A DNA stretch of 43,830 bases from a virus: IMG/VR virus record IMGVR_UViG_3300005542_000012, positions 1 through 43,830 of that record. One strand, 5' to 3'. Positions 30,136 to 37,364 of the stretch are shown here, one piece after another. The notes below the pieces were generated by a model. The model was not told where the DNA came from and searched no databases. It saw only the letters and a list, made by a program, of their open reading frames with translations. A program made the position numbers and the translations under genes. How positions within the stretch are numbered: the first letter of the stretch is position 1; every line of letters starts with the position of its first letter.

Positions 30136-30146
30136 GAAGCCCAGCC

Positions 30147-30326
30147 GTGTGTGAATGGTGCAAACTCGTGTTCGGCAAGGATGTGCAGCTTCGATTGGTA
30201 AGCGTATCGCAGTGGCGTGGCTATGTGTGGCGATGCCCGAACCGAGAATGTCCAACACACCGACGCGAGATTTGCTGGATGCCATCTTACGAAGAGTTGA
30301 GAGACCCAGAAGGAGAGAGCAAGTGA
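30147..30326 (+). CDS. Small zinc-ribbon-like protein (59 aa)
   Basis: It starts with GTG at 30147 and ends with TGA at 30326. It carries CEWC at the start, then RCPNRECPTHRREICW, giving five or six cysteines. Although short, the paired cysteines and overlap with the next GTG argue that it is real. Function unknown. Confidence 0.5.
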   Translation: MCEWCKLVFGKDVQLRLVSVSQWRGYVWRCPNRECPTHRREICWMPSYEELRDPEGESK

Positions 30327-30450
30327 GCCAAGACTACGATGAGATTTGCGACATTTGCCTACGCTACCGAATAGCGAGAAGTCGGTGTGCGGACGCTGCG
30401 CCAAAAGCTCTTGGAATTCTAGCCAGCGCGGAGCCGCAGAACATGATTGA
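30323..30450 (+). pseudogene. Zinc-knuckle ORF with apparent frameshift
   Basis: From GTG 30323 the frame gives SQDYDEICDICLRYR with one CxxC. The matching second pair, SVCGRCAKSSWN, lies in the frame shifted by -1, which is open to TGA at 30448-30450 and overlaps the start of the next gene. A one-base indel near 30360-30375 would restore a four-Cys knuckle. Could be a sequencing or real frameshift. Confidence 0.4.
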
Positions 30451-30799
30451 TGAAGTCATAGCGAATGCTACCAGCGCCCCACTAGGCCAAGCCGCGCCCA
30501 CCTGTAAGTGTTCGATGACGCGACCAATCACTGGAACTGGAACGTGCGTGATATGCGGGTTACCGATTCGCCAGAACGGGTTTGTAGGCGTGAATGTTTG
30601 GCACGACGAAGAGACAGGGCAGTACATCGCGGAATTAAATAGCTTGCTAACTTGTGCGCCGACAGAAGAACAGGCGCTCTTAAATCTGCAACTCGTCGCA
30701 CGGCACACGGCAGAGACACCATTCGCCAAGATGCGCGACCATCACGATTGCTGTTGCTGCCGAAAACACAAATTGGCTTCGCCCCTAGCGGGGCTATAA
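30443..30799 (+). CDS. Hypothetical protein (118 aa)
   Basis: ATG at 30443 has GGAG nine bases upstream. The same frame is open upstream from GTG at 30323 but that part looks like the decayed zinc-knuckle gene. Features: TCKCSMTRPITGTGTCVICG (Cys-rich metal site), then VGVNVWHDEETGQYIAEL and a C-terminal HDCCCCRKH cluster. Function unknown. Confidence 0.5.
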   Translation: MIDEVIANATSAPLGQAAPTCKCSMTRPITGTGTCVICGLPIRQNGFVGVNVWHDEETGQYIAELNSLLTCAPTEEQALLNLQLVARHTAETPFAKMRDHHDCCCCRKHKLASPLAGL

Positions 30800-30894
30800 G
30801 GTTCGCAAACTATTCACACACAAGTCGCAAGACGAACATAGCGCGCGGCACACAGTCGGTCGGGCGATTCGTTGGAGGAGAAATTCAAGACGAA

Positions 30895-31089
30895 GTGTGC
30901 GAAGCGATGGCCGATTTCGCCTCTCTTATCCGCTCCCAAGTAGTAGAAGAGTGCACCCCGTTTATGCAGCACAAGTACGGATGCGGGTCGGGGTTTTCGG
31001 CGTGGCGGGAAAGCGATGCGAAGACGTGCAACTGCGGACTAGCTGCGGTTCGCCAGCTTGCTTCCGGGGAGGCCGATCATGGCAAGTGA
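30895..31089 (+). CDS. Small Cys-containing hypothetical protein (64 aa)
   Basis: The start is uncertain: GTG 30895 (chosen) or ATG 30907; GGAGGAG at 30874-30880 lies 14 bases upstream. Product: CEAMADFASLIRSQVVEECT and a later YGCGSGFSAWRESDAKTCNC. The Cys residues suggest metal or disulfide. Overlaps the last early gene by 11 bases. Confidence 0.45.
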   Translation: MCEAMADFASLIRSQVVEECTPFMQHKYGCGSGFSAWRESDAKTCNCGLAAVRQLASGEADHGK

Positions 31090-31345
31090 GCCGCGCAAGC
31101 TCCGGTACTTCGCCGTGGATTATGAGGTTTGGACGCGACCCTGGTTTGGCAAGGGCAGGCCGAAGAGGGTAACGGTGTGCTTTGCCGAGTACGATGTCGT
31201 TGGAATGCTGGCACAATCACGCGACCATCTGCGCGAGTTCGGGAGGCGCAAAGCGAAGTTTCTAGATTTTCACGAGATTCAAAACGTCGAGAAAGATGGC
31301 CGGGCAGGGCCCCCGGTTACAAACGCCCGAAGCGAAAAGGCGTAG
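31079..31345 (+). CDS. Last early-arm gene, hypothetical (88 aa)
   Basis: ATG at 31079 with GGGGAGG six bases upstream is a strong start; an upstream in-frame ATG at 31058 lies within the previous gene. The product contains RYFAVDYEVWTRPWFGKGRP and a charged C-terminus. No family recognised. The gene ends at 31345, 14 bases from the convergent gene of the late arm. Confidence 0.55.
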   Translation: MASEPRKLRYFAVDYEVWTRPWFGKGRPKRVTVCFAEYDVVGMLAQSRDHLREFGRRKAKFLDFHEIQNVEKDGRAGPPVTNARSEKA

Positions 31346-31366
31346 AAGAAAAGGCTTTTTACTTTT
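31324..31366. terminator. Possible bidirectional terminator at the convergence point
   Basis: CGCC (31324-31327) can pair with GGCG (31339-31342), and a palindromic AAAAGGCTTTTT with T-runs follows. The stem is weak and the T-run is displaced, so this is a tentative call; some terminator is expected between the two converging arms. Confidence 0.25.
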
Positions 31367-31682
31367 GAATGCTAACCGGGATCTGGTGGGAGTCTAAAGC
31401 GGAGTTGTCTTGCGGTTTTACCGAGACGCAGTGGTACTTGATGAGAGATTTCACCGTGCATTCGCTTGTAGAATTTGGCACGGGCTCACAGCTTCCTAAG
31501 AAGGTGATATGTTCGATGCAGGATGGGGTGACGAACTCGTGAGCTTCGGAGGTTACAGGCTTGTGAGAGGCGCAGCCGGAGAGTAAGGGAAGAAGCATGA
31601 CAATCATTGTTGCAATCGCTTTGGTCATCTGCGTTGCAGTGCTCTCCAATGACATCCAGAAACTTGCGAGTCGAGTTAGCAA
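31359..31682 (-). CDS. Lipoprotein of the lysis region, possible spanin-type (107 aa or shorter)
   Basis: A hydrophobic segment ending in the lipobox LLSGC is followed by CASHKPVTSEA and a Cys-containing, Ser-rich mature part. The start is either TTG 31682 (GGAAGA upstream, just after the previous TAA) or ATG near 31625 giving MTKAIATMIVMLLPLLSGC, which has a better signal peptide. Position at the end of the lysis cluster suggests an outer-membrane spanin-like lipoprotein, not proven. Confidence 0.55.
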   Translation of the reverse strand: MLTRLASFWMSLESTATQMTKAIATMIVMLLPLLSGCASHKPVTSEAHEFVTPSCIEHITFLGSCEPVPNSTSECTVKSLIKYHCVSVKPQDNSALDSHQIPVSIQK

Positions 31683-31683
31683 A

Positions 31684-31908
31684 TTAGAATCTTCCGCCCG
31701 TCAAGAAGTGAGCGCAGAGCCAAGCCAAGAAGCTGAGTAGAGCGAAGCGGCGCAACCGCCAGAACCTTCCCTGATTTCCGATCGCGAACCAAGCCCATAC
31801 GTGCTCACTCAAAGTCATTCCCTGACCTCTATGTAATTTCAAAGCTAAGAACTCCTCCACTCCAAACCAAAGAAGCCAGAGCAGCCAGCCGAGTGTGTAA
31901 GCGGTCAC
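31684..31908 (-). CDS. Membrane protein of lysis region (74 aa)
   Basis: Two hydrophobic stretches, TLGWLLWLLWFGVEEFLALK and LLSFLAWLCAHFL, with TLSEHVWAWF between. The pattern (WLLWFG...TLSEHVW...WLCAHF) recurs in small phage membrane proteins near endolysins. Candidate holin partner or inner-membrane protein. Ends two bases before the lipoprotein gene. Confidence 0.6.
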   Translation of the reverse strand: MTAYTLGWLLWLLWFGVEEFLALKLHRGQGMTLSEHVWAWFAIGNQGRFWRLRRFALLSFLAWLCAHFLTGGRF

Positions 31909-31915
31909 GTTGTAG

Positions 31916-32104
31916 CTACTTTGTGGCTACAGCCTGAGAAGTCTGCGAAGCGAGATGGATTCCCCAGCCACTAAGAATCGGGGCAGCGGCGAGAGCCAGA
32001 GCGCCATATTTGCTTGAGGCATTCGCGCCGCCGTAGAGCGACAGTGCAGCCCCGGCCCAGCCCAGAGCTTTTGCCCAGAAAGATTTGGTGAATAGAAATT
32101 TCAT
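31916..32104 (-). CDS. Small membrane protein, holin candidate (62 aa)
   Basis: A 62-aa protein with a basic start (MKFLFTKSFWAKALGW) and two short hydrophobic stretches (WAGAALSLYGGANA, ALALAAAPILSGWGI). Size, charge and location next to the DUF5675 gene fit a small holin, which would make pores for lysis. Start overlaps the preceding gene by four bases. Confidence 0.5.
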   Translation of the reverse strand: MKFLFTKSFWAKALGWAGAALSLYGGANASSKYGALALAAAPILSGWGIHLASQTSQAVATK

Positions 32105-32517
32105 ACTGTCTCCAATGTTGGAAGTGGATTAATGACCGTGATGGTCGAGGGATTCCCTTTGTCTAATTCGTCTTGCAGTTGCGGAAAGAATTTGTCGAAG
32201 GCATCGCGTGATTCGAGGATGGCGTCCTTCGATTGGATTTCTCCGACCAGAATGCAGCCCTTGGTATTCGCTACCCAGTTGCCGGGATGGATCATGATTC
32301 CGCTGCGCCCCGGCACGTTCAGCAGATAGGGCATCAGCCGTTTGAAATCTTCCGAGAAGTAGATTCCTAAGTCGTAAGTTCCCGCTGGGATGGCTTGACC
32401 TCGCATCCCTGAGCCGATGGGTAATTCCAGGGTGTAGCAGAAAAAGGAATTGTTGATGCAGAAGCGGCCTAGTGTGCAGATGCCATCGTCTACGTCACGC
32501 TGAAGGAAGATTCTCAA
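32101..32517 (-). CDS. DUF5675-family protein of the lysis cluster (138 aa)
   Basis: Matches the DUF5675 pattern: TLELPIGSG, AIPAGTYDLGI, VPGRSGIMIHPGNW and TKGCILVG. The family occurs in phages near endolysins and may act on peptidoglycan, although activity is not established. No other endolysin is recognised in the genome, so it is the leading candidate for the lytic enzyme. ATGA overlaps on both sides. Confidence 0.7.
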   Translation of the reverse strand: MRIFLQRDVDDGICTLGRFCINNSFFCYTLELPIGSGMRGQAIPAGTYDLGIYFSEDFKRLMPYLLNVPGRSGIMIHPGNWVANTKGCILVGEIQSKDAILESRDAFDKFFPQLQDELDKGNPSTITVINPLPTLETV

Positions 32518-32720
32518 ATGCGCGCGCCGAGCGAAGCCAGCTTTTCTCCGTGGTCTTGCAATTTTTCTTCGTGTCGGTCGAGTCGCTCATCGTGCTTTGC
32601 GACGAGCTGGGCGAGAATCTCCTGCCCTTTGCTCATCCGCCCGTAGAAATAAATCGCCGTCGCTCCGCTGATGACTACGCCAGAGACAGCGGCCAACGCA
32701 GCTACCATGTCCCAGTTCAT
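32514..32720 (-). CDS. Membrane plus coiled-coil small protein (68 aa)
   Basis: An N-terminal membrane segment (MVAALAAVSGVVISGATAIYF) is followed by a heptad-like charged helix (EILAQLVAKHDERLDRHEEK). The topology resembles inner-membrane spanins or holin-associated proteins. Start overlaps the TGA of the 40-aa peptide upstream. Confidence 0.55.
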   Translation of the reverse strand: MNWDMVAALAAVSGVVISGATAIYFYGRMSKGQEILAQLVAKHDERLDRHEEKLQDHGEKLASLGARI

Positions 32721-32839
32721 CGCTTATCGTCCAGAATTCCCCAAATCACAACTAGAGCTAATAGGAGAACCATTCCCAGAATCACTTTGTAATCAGGGGC
32801 CAGTTGGAAGAAGAGTAGGAAGCAGATAATGCTCTTCAA
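32717..32839 (-). CDS. Small membrane peptide (40 aa)
   Basis: The TTG at 32839 begins one base after the TAG of the spike gene and the TGA at 32717-32719 overlaps the next ATG. Product: two hydrophobic stretches (IICFLLFFQLAP and ILGMVLLLALVVIWGI) joined by DYKV. Its position by the lysis genes suggests a holin or antiholin-like role. Small size lowers confidence. Confidence 0.5.
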   Translation of the reverse strand: MKSIICFLLFFQLAPDYKVILGMVLLLALVVIWGILDDKR

Positions 32840-32840
32840 G

Positions 32841-35800
32841 CTAGTAGGCTACGGCTGAGAACACGAACACATCATTCTGGGTCACAGAAGTTATGGTCAA
32901 CGTGCAGGAAGTCGTGCTGTGTGATGTCTGCTGAAATAGGTTTGCCCGTGTAGTCTCGTCTTGTACGTAGCACACCCACCCATTAAGTGCCGTTACACCG
33001 GGCGTTATGGTAATCGTGGACGCGCCAGTCGTCCCCGTACACTTGGCATCTCCGGCCCACGAACCGCCATGCTGTGTTGTGATAGTTGCACACGCTCCTG
33101 TACCAGTAAGACTTGCCGCTGTTCCCGTCGCCTCATAAGGCATAGCCGAGGTAGCAGGTCCAGATTGTGGCCAGCTATAAAGGAAGCTAGCGGGGTCATT
33201 GTTGCAATTCGCCACGAAGCCGAGCTGGACGCTTGCGCCCGTCCCCGGTCCATACCATGCCGGGCAAACGCTTGAACCGTCGCCCATGAACCAGGTGCCG
33301 GCATCAGTCCGCAAGCTCTGGATCTTGCCGAGCGTCGTTACTTTTGCCGAGGCCGTGTTCGGGTTGCCCCCCTGCCCGTAGTTCAAGATCACATCTTGGC
33401 TGTTTCCTTTGCCAAGCTCTACAGGGCCAGGCGTCGGAACGGCAACGGTAGCGGGGCCGCGCAATACCAGCGAGTTATCGAAGGTATCTGCAATTATCGC
33501 AGCATGCGTGGCATCTCCCGGTGGGGAGAGGCCGTAAACCGCCGTGCCACCTAACCCGAAAAACAAACCCATCTTCGTATTGCCGAGATGGTCGAGAAGA
33601 TTGAACTGCCACGCTTGGTCAGCGGTCAAGCCCGGCTGAAAGCTCCAGCGCGCTACGTTCGTATCTTTTGGTGACTTCCAGTTGATGCCTTGCGCGATCT
33701 GCGTCACGCCGCTTCCGAGTCCCAGCACGAACGGCAGGGAAGTCGGCGTCACAAAATCCATCGCCGCTTGTTGGTCACCGATAAACGCATTCTCTGCATC
33801 AGCGATCACCGGCGAGCTAGTGATTTCGGTGTATGCGTTTAGCCAAATGTTGCGTGCTGATCCCGCTCGGTTCGCGATGATGGAACCGACAGTGAAACCG
33901 CCATCCCACTGTGCGCTAGTTCCGCTGGGTTGCGAAGTCGAGGCATTAGCTCCCATTACAATCTCATAGGGATTGTTGAGAGACGAAATGGTTGTCGTCA
34001 GATACCCGCCAGCCGCTCCGCAACCTTTCACTGTGATGCTCTTTCCGACATTAGCTGGAGCAGACCATAGTGCAGTATTGGAGGTAAGTATATTGCTTCC
34101 CGAAGTGCATACTGCATCCGTTACAAGACGGTTGACGGAAGCGAACACGTCCCATGACCCGCCGACGTAAACGTCCCCAGTAGTAGAGAAGCTGTAACTG
34201 CAATTTACGCAGGGAAAAGTGAAGTGCGTCCAAGGCGCACTAGTGTCCGCCGTGGTGAGCATGAAGCACTTGCCATCTAATCCTGTGCTGGTAGCAGTGA
34301 AACACGCTGGCACATTGGCCTTGAATGTGTTAGCGGTAACTCCCGCCCCGCCGCTTCCACTAACGCCTGAGCAGACATCACTGGCGCACGATATGCTGGA
34401 CACTATAAAGGCGTCGCCCGTGCCTCCGCCGACCGTTGCGGTCTCATTAGCGCCGGTCTGTGACCAGCTTTTGCTAGGAGATGATGTTCCGGTTCCCGTA
34501 TCCGCAGTGACTCCGTAATTAGCGCTGCTGCAACCTCCGGAGCTTGGTAGGTTAAAGGTCGCAGTCGAGCCGCTCATAGTCACAATAGTTTCAACGCATT
34601 GGTTGAGATAGGTCTTTGTGGTCAACCCCGCGAATGTAATCACCTCTCCGCCAACGAACGTGCCAGATGCGAAGACTACAGTGAGCACGTTAGAAGTCAC
34701 GGTTGTGCTTGTAATATTCACCGCTGCTCCGTTGTCTATGCTGGTCAGAGTGAATATGCCGTTGAATGAATTGGTGACTGCCGTGGAACCGCTTACAATG
34801 ATTGTGCGTCCTACCGTTCCCAACTCAGTAGGTATATCGGTCGTACAAGTCGCTGTGTTAGACCCTCGTGCCAAGGTTCCGCACTTTTGGCCCATACCGG
34901 AATTTCCGCCGTTTCCAGGGCCCCCTGGCGGAATGGAGTTATGAGCGTCATTGTGCGAGCCAAAATTGTGAGTATTGCCAAGACAAGAAAGTTCTTCGAT
35001 ACCGCCCATCTGATTGCTGTAACTCTGCTCACCCAGCATCATCCCGGCGTTAGCATCTCCGCACGGCTGTCCGTTGCCTTGCCCAAAAATCATCTCGCCA
35101 AAGCCTGCGTTGGCGTTGGTCATGATGTTAAAGAAGCTGGCGAAGTCCGGTTGGCCTGCAACACCGCCTTGGACTAAGTTCGTGCCGTTTAGCGTGACCC
35201 CGCTCTGTCCTGAAGAGGATGCCGCTACGTTCTCAAGTATGGGATGGCCGCCACTGATATAGAAGCCGCTGCCTGCATGGGAAGTGTCGCCCAATCCGAT
35301 GATCGAGGCGTTACCGCCATACTCATTAGCGTAAGGGCCGAAGGCATACAGATTCTTGAATCCGCAGCCCGTGCAATTCGACGGGTCAACAAATTCGTTC
35401 TGACCAGAAACCAGCGGCAGAAAACAGACTGAGACTTTGCTATTCCACGGCTTGCCGGTAATGTCACCTTCAAGCGTCATCCCATTGCCCGAAAGGATTA
35501 AAGGCACAGAGGAGACATAATCGCAACCTATAACGGAGCCTTCTTGACCTCCGCCGAACAGTGGCGCGATCAACTTCGGTAAAATGATGTGTCGGCCGGG
35601 ATTGGCATTGATTAATGCTTGGATAGCTGGCCCGTCGTCGTTGCACCCGGTGCCGACGAAGTTGCCAGTACCCGGATATACACATCCCGCGCCTGCACCT
35701 ATAGCCCCCCCATCCGTCAGCACATTGAGGAACCCTTTACTGTGCTCTGGTATTGTGACCAGCCCAGTGAATGTGGCACCTCCATTGAAGGTCGCAAGTC

Positions 35801-36332
35801 CGGAAGTGGTTTGCGTTGACATGAAGCTCACCGGGCCCGTAACTGGAGAATTTCCACCATCCAGGCGCAGATAGGTGTTGTCTCCCGTGGGCGAGGGAAC
35901 TACGGGTGTGGTTGTGATCGGGGTAACGTTGGACACATCGATGGTTGCAGTATTGTTCGCTGCGATCGGCGTCTCGGGTCCGCCCTTGCCGCCAGAGAAG
36001 ACTTGCATCCCGTACCAGACCGCGGTAAGCGATCCTCCGCACTCAATTTCCCCGTTAGTTGTTCCTGTAACGTCTCTTGTGGAGTAGAGCGTTCCTGAAA
36101 CCAGACCCGAGGAGCTGGTCGGAAAATCAAAGTAGAAGACTCCGCCCTGCGACGGCGCAATGATTCCGGTTCCTGCTACGCGTGGCTGGTTTCCAGCGCA
36201 ACCTCTGAGCCAGAAACGGACGAACCCTCCAGTGGAATTCGTCGTACCCAAGGTCTTGAGCACACCTGTGACCGTGGTAGTCGCGAATGACGGAGAGCAG
36301 AATAGGAAGAAGATTGTTAGGAGTTTTTTCAT
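32841..36332 (-). CDS. Tail spike/fibre with beta-helix and N-terminal signal peptide (1163 aa)
   Basis: The first 17 residues (MKKLLTIFFLFCSPSFA) are a classic Sec signal peptide, unexpected for a tail protein assembled in the cytoplasm. A small domain, a Thr/Val-rich linker and a CNDDGPAIQALINANPGRH block follow, the last being the entry to pectate-lyase-type parallel beta-helix spikes. A long Ser/Thr/Gly/Asn repeat-like region and a C-terminal YVQDETTRANLFQQT-type domain complete the protein. It is likely the receptor-binding or polysaccharide-degrading spike. No catalytic residues can be assigned. Overlaps the 80-aa gene upstream by four bases. Confidence 0.65.
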   Translation of the reverse strand: MKKLLTIFFLFCSPSFATTTVTGVLKTLGTTNSTGGFVRFWLRGCAGNQPRVAGTGIIAPSQGGVFYFDFPTSSSGLVSGTLYSTRDVTGTTNGEIECGGSLTAVWYGMQVFSGGKGGPETPIAANNTATIDVSNVTPITTTPVVPSPTGDNTYLRLDGGNSPVTGPVSFMSTQTTSGLATFNGGATFTGLVTIPEHSKGFLNVLTDGGAIGAGAGCVYPGTGNFVGTGCNDDGPAIQALINANPGRHIILPKLIAPLFGGGQEGSVIGCDYVSSVPLILSGNGMTLEGDITGKPWNSKVSVCFLPLVSGQNEFVDPSNCTGCGFKNLYAFGPYANEYGGNASIIGLGDTSHAGSGFYISGGHPILENVAASSSGQSGVTLNGTNLVQGGVAGQPDFASFFNIMTNANAGFGEMIFGQGNGQPCGDANAGMMLGEQSYSNQMGGIEELSCLGNTHNFGSHNDAHNSIPPGGPGNGGNSGMGQKCGTLARGSNTATCTTDIPTELGTVGRTIIVSGSTAVTNSFNGIFTLTSIDNGAAVNITSTTVTSNVLTVVFASGTFVGGEVITFAGLTTKTYLNQCVETIVTMSGSTATFNLPSSGGCSSANYGVTADTGTGTSSPSKSWSQTGANETATVGGGTGDAFIVSSISCASDVCSGVSGSGGAGVTANTFKANVPACFTATSTGLDGKCFMLTTADTSAPWTHFTFPCVNCSYSFSTTGDVYVGGSWDVFASVNRLVTDAVCTSGSNILTSNTALWSAPANVGKSITVKGCGAAGGYLTTTISSLNNPYEIVMGANASTSQPSGTSAQWDGGFTVGSIIANRAGSARNIWLNAYTEITSSPVIADAENAFIGDQQAAMDFVTPTSLPFVLGLGSGVTQIAQGINWKSPKDTNVARWSFQPGLTADQAWQFNLLDHLGNTKMGLFFGLGGTAVYGLSPPGDATHAAIIADTFDNSLVLRGPATVAVPTPGPVELGKGNSQDVILNYGQGGNPNTASAKVTTLGKIQSLRTDAGTWFMGDGSSVCPAWYGPGTGASVQLGFVANCNNDPASFLYSWPQSGPATSAMPYEATGTAASLTGTGACATITTQHGGSWAGDAKCTGTTGASTITITPGVTALNGWVCYVQDETTRANLFQQTSHSTTSCTLTITSVTQNDVFVFSAVAY

Positions 36333-36571
36333 TCGTATCTCAGCATTCCGTCCGCGCCGGTTCTTCGTGGCTGAACCCTTCCGATACCTAGCGATCCTCC
36401 GCCCGGTCTTGCCGGAGGTTTGAGCGCCGCGGCTGGCTCCGGGGGATTCAGGGGCAGGAAGTTATTCAAGGGAGCTTGTGGCGGAGCCTGGGCTTGCGAG
36501 ACCACGTTGGAATCCGGGGACTGACCGAACGGCGTCGGCCAAGGAAAGAACTTAGCTGGGGTTTGGCCCAT
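36329..36571 (-). CDS. Pro-rich small virion protein (80 aa)
   Basis: An 80-aa Pro/Ala/Gln-rich protein (SQAQAPPQAPLNNFLPLNPP) with a Gly/Arg-rich tail ending GMLRYE. Its stop overlaps the spike start by four bases. It begins just upstream of the moron promoter, reading in the opposite direction. It is probably a disordered minor virion component. Confidence 0.5.
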   Translation of the reverse strand: MGQTPAKFFPWPTPFGQSPDSNVVSQAQAPPQAPLNNFLPLNPPEPAAALKPPARPGGGSLGIGRVQPRRTGADGMLRYE

Positions 36572-36588
36572 AGGAATGCACCTACTTT

Positions 36589-36624
36589 TTAGGCGTTGAC
36601 AGGGGGTAAGCCGGGTAGTTGAAT
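36589..36624 (+). promoter_or_regulatory. Moron promoter containing TTAGGCGTTGACA
   Basis: -35 TTGACA at 36596-36601, 17-base spacer and -10 TTGAAT (36619-36624, four of six). The 13-mer TTAGGCGTTGACA is identical to that upstream of the integrase. It would drive three rightward genes inside the leftward virion operon. Confidence 0.55.
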
Positions 36625-36633
36625 TGGGTGGCT

Positions 36634-36873
36634 ATGAGCTTGACTGAGGCTCAGGAAAGAGAACTTGTGGCGCTAATTGACGAGACTGCTCAGCGCTCAG
36701 TTGAAATCTTTGGCGAAGTTCTGCGGCTTCAAGAAGCCGTGCTTTCCGATCCGGGGAATCGGGAACGTTATAGCGTTGGAACTGGCTCTCAGAGATTTCT
36801 AAAAATGCAAGACGAGCTAGAGCAACTCGCTCGGCGCTCGCACGCATTGCGCACAGAATTTGGTCAGTCATAA
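36634..36873 (+). CDS. Moron gene 1: small coiled-coil protein (79 aa)
   Basis: ATG at 36634 (MSLTEAQERELVALIDETAQ) is ten bases after the -10; a TTG at 36619 lies inside the -10. The product is an acidic, heptad-rich helix. It is the first gene of the opposite-strand cassette. Function unknown. Confidence 0.5.
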   Translation: MSLTEAQERELVALIDETAQRSVEIFGEVLRLQEAVLSDPGNRERYSVGTGSQRFLKMQDELEQLARRSHALRTEFGQS

Positions 36874-36888
36874 GCCTAGGAGAAAACG

Positions 36889-37191
36889 ATGAAATACCTT
36901 GCACTCTTTGCGCTCGGCTTCATTGCCATTACCGGATTCGGCTGTTCTGACTACCAACCAACCACAGCAGCCGCCGCACCGGCTCCCGTTCCATATTCGC
37001 CTAAAGAAAGAAGGTTTGAGACTATAAACCCGTCCCCATCAGTGGTCGGCTGGCCTATTGGCGGATATGCGCTAGACACAAAAACGGGGCGCCTTTGTAG
37101 AACTTGGGACTGGGTGATTAAGCAAAAAGACGGCTCGGAACTTCCAACCAACACCCCTACCTGTTATTCGCTTTATCAATCAAACGAATGA
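36889..37191 (+). CDS. Moron gene 2: lipoprotein (100 aa)
   Basis: The leader MKYLALFALGFIAITGFGCS ends in a lipobox-like FGC. The mature part is Pro/Ala-rich then compact, with GGYALDTKTGRLCRTWDW and a terminal TCYSLYQSNE. A lysogeny-expressed lipoprotein could modify the host surface, a common superinfection-exclusion strategy. AGGAG lies eight bases upstream of the ATG. Confidence 0.6.
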   Translation: MKYLALFALGFIAITGFGCSDYQPTTAAAAPAPVPYSPKERRFETINPSPSVVGWPIGGYALDTKTGRLCRTWDWVIKQKDGSELPTNTPTCYSLYQSNE

Positions 37192-37364
37192 ATAAAGATG
37201 AAGTCATTGTGTGCGAGCAATGCGGATGCACAGAGCAATTCAATGCCTCGCTCTGCGACTGCTACTGTCATCAGCCTTGGGGAATCGTAAACAAGGCAGA
37301 GAAGTCACTTACCCGCCCTTGTCGAACGCACCATATCAATCGAACGCCTGAGCGCATCAGCTAG
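37188..37364 (+). CDS. Moron gene 3: Cys/His-rich zinc mini-protein (58 aa)
   Basis: ATG at 37188 overlaps the TGA of the lipoprotein gene. The N-terminus contains CEQCGCTEQFNASLCDCYCH, seven Cys residues ending CxCxCH, similar in style to the two mini-proteins at 22.5-23.0 kb. The 3' end overlaps the opposite-strand 435-aa gene by 60 bases. Confidence 0.5.
   Translation: MNKDEVIVCEQCGCTEQFNASLCDCYCHQPWGIVNKAEKSLTRPCRTHHINRTPERIS

Noticed and set aside
30777-30800. GCCCCTAGCGGGGC hairpin as terminator
   Set aside because: It lies in the end of a coding region and has no following T-run.
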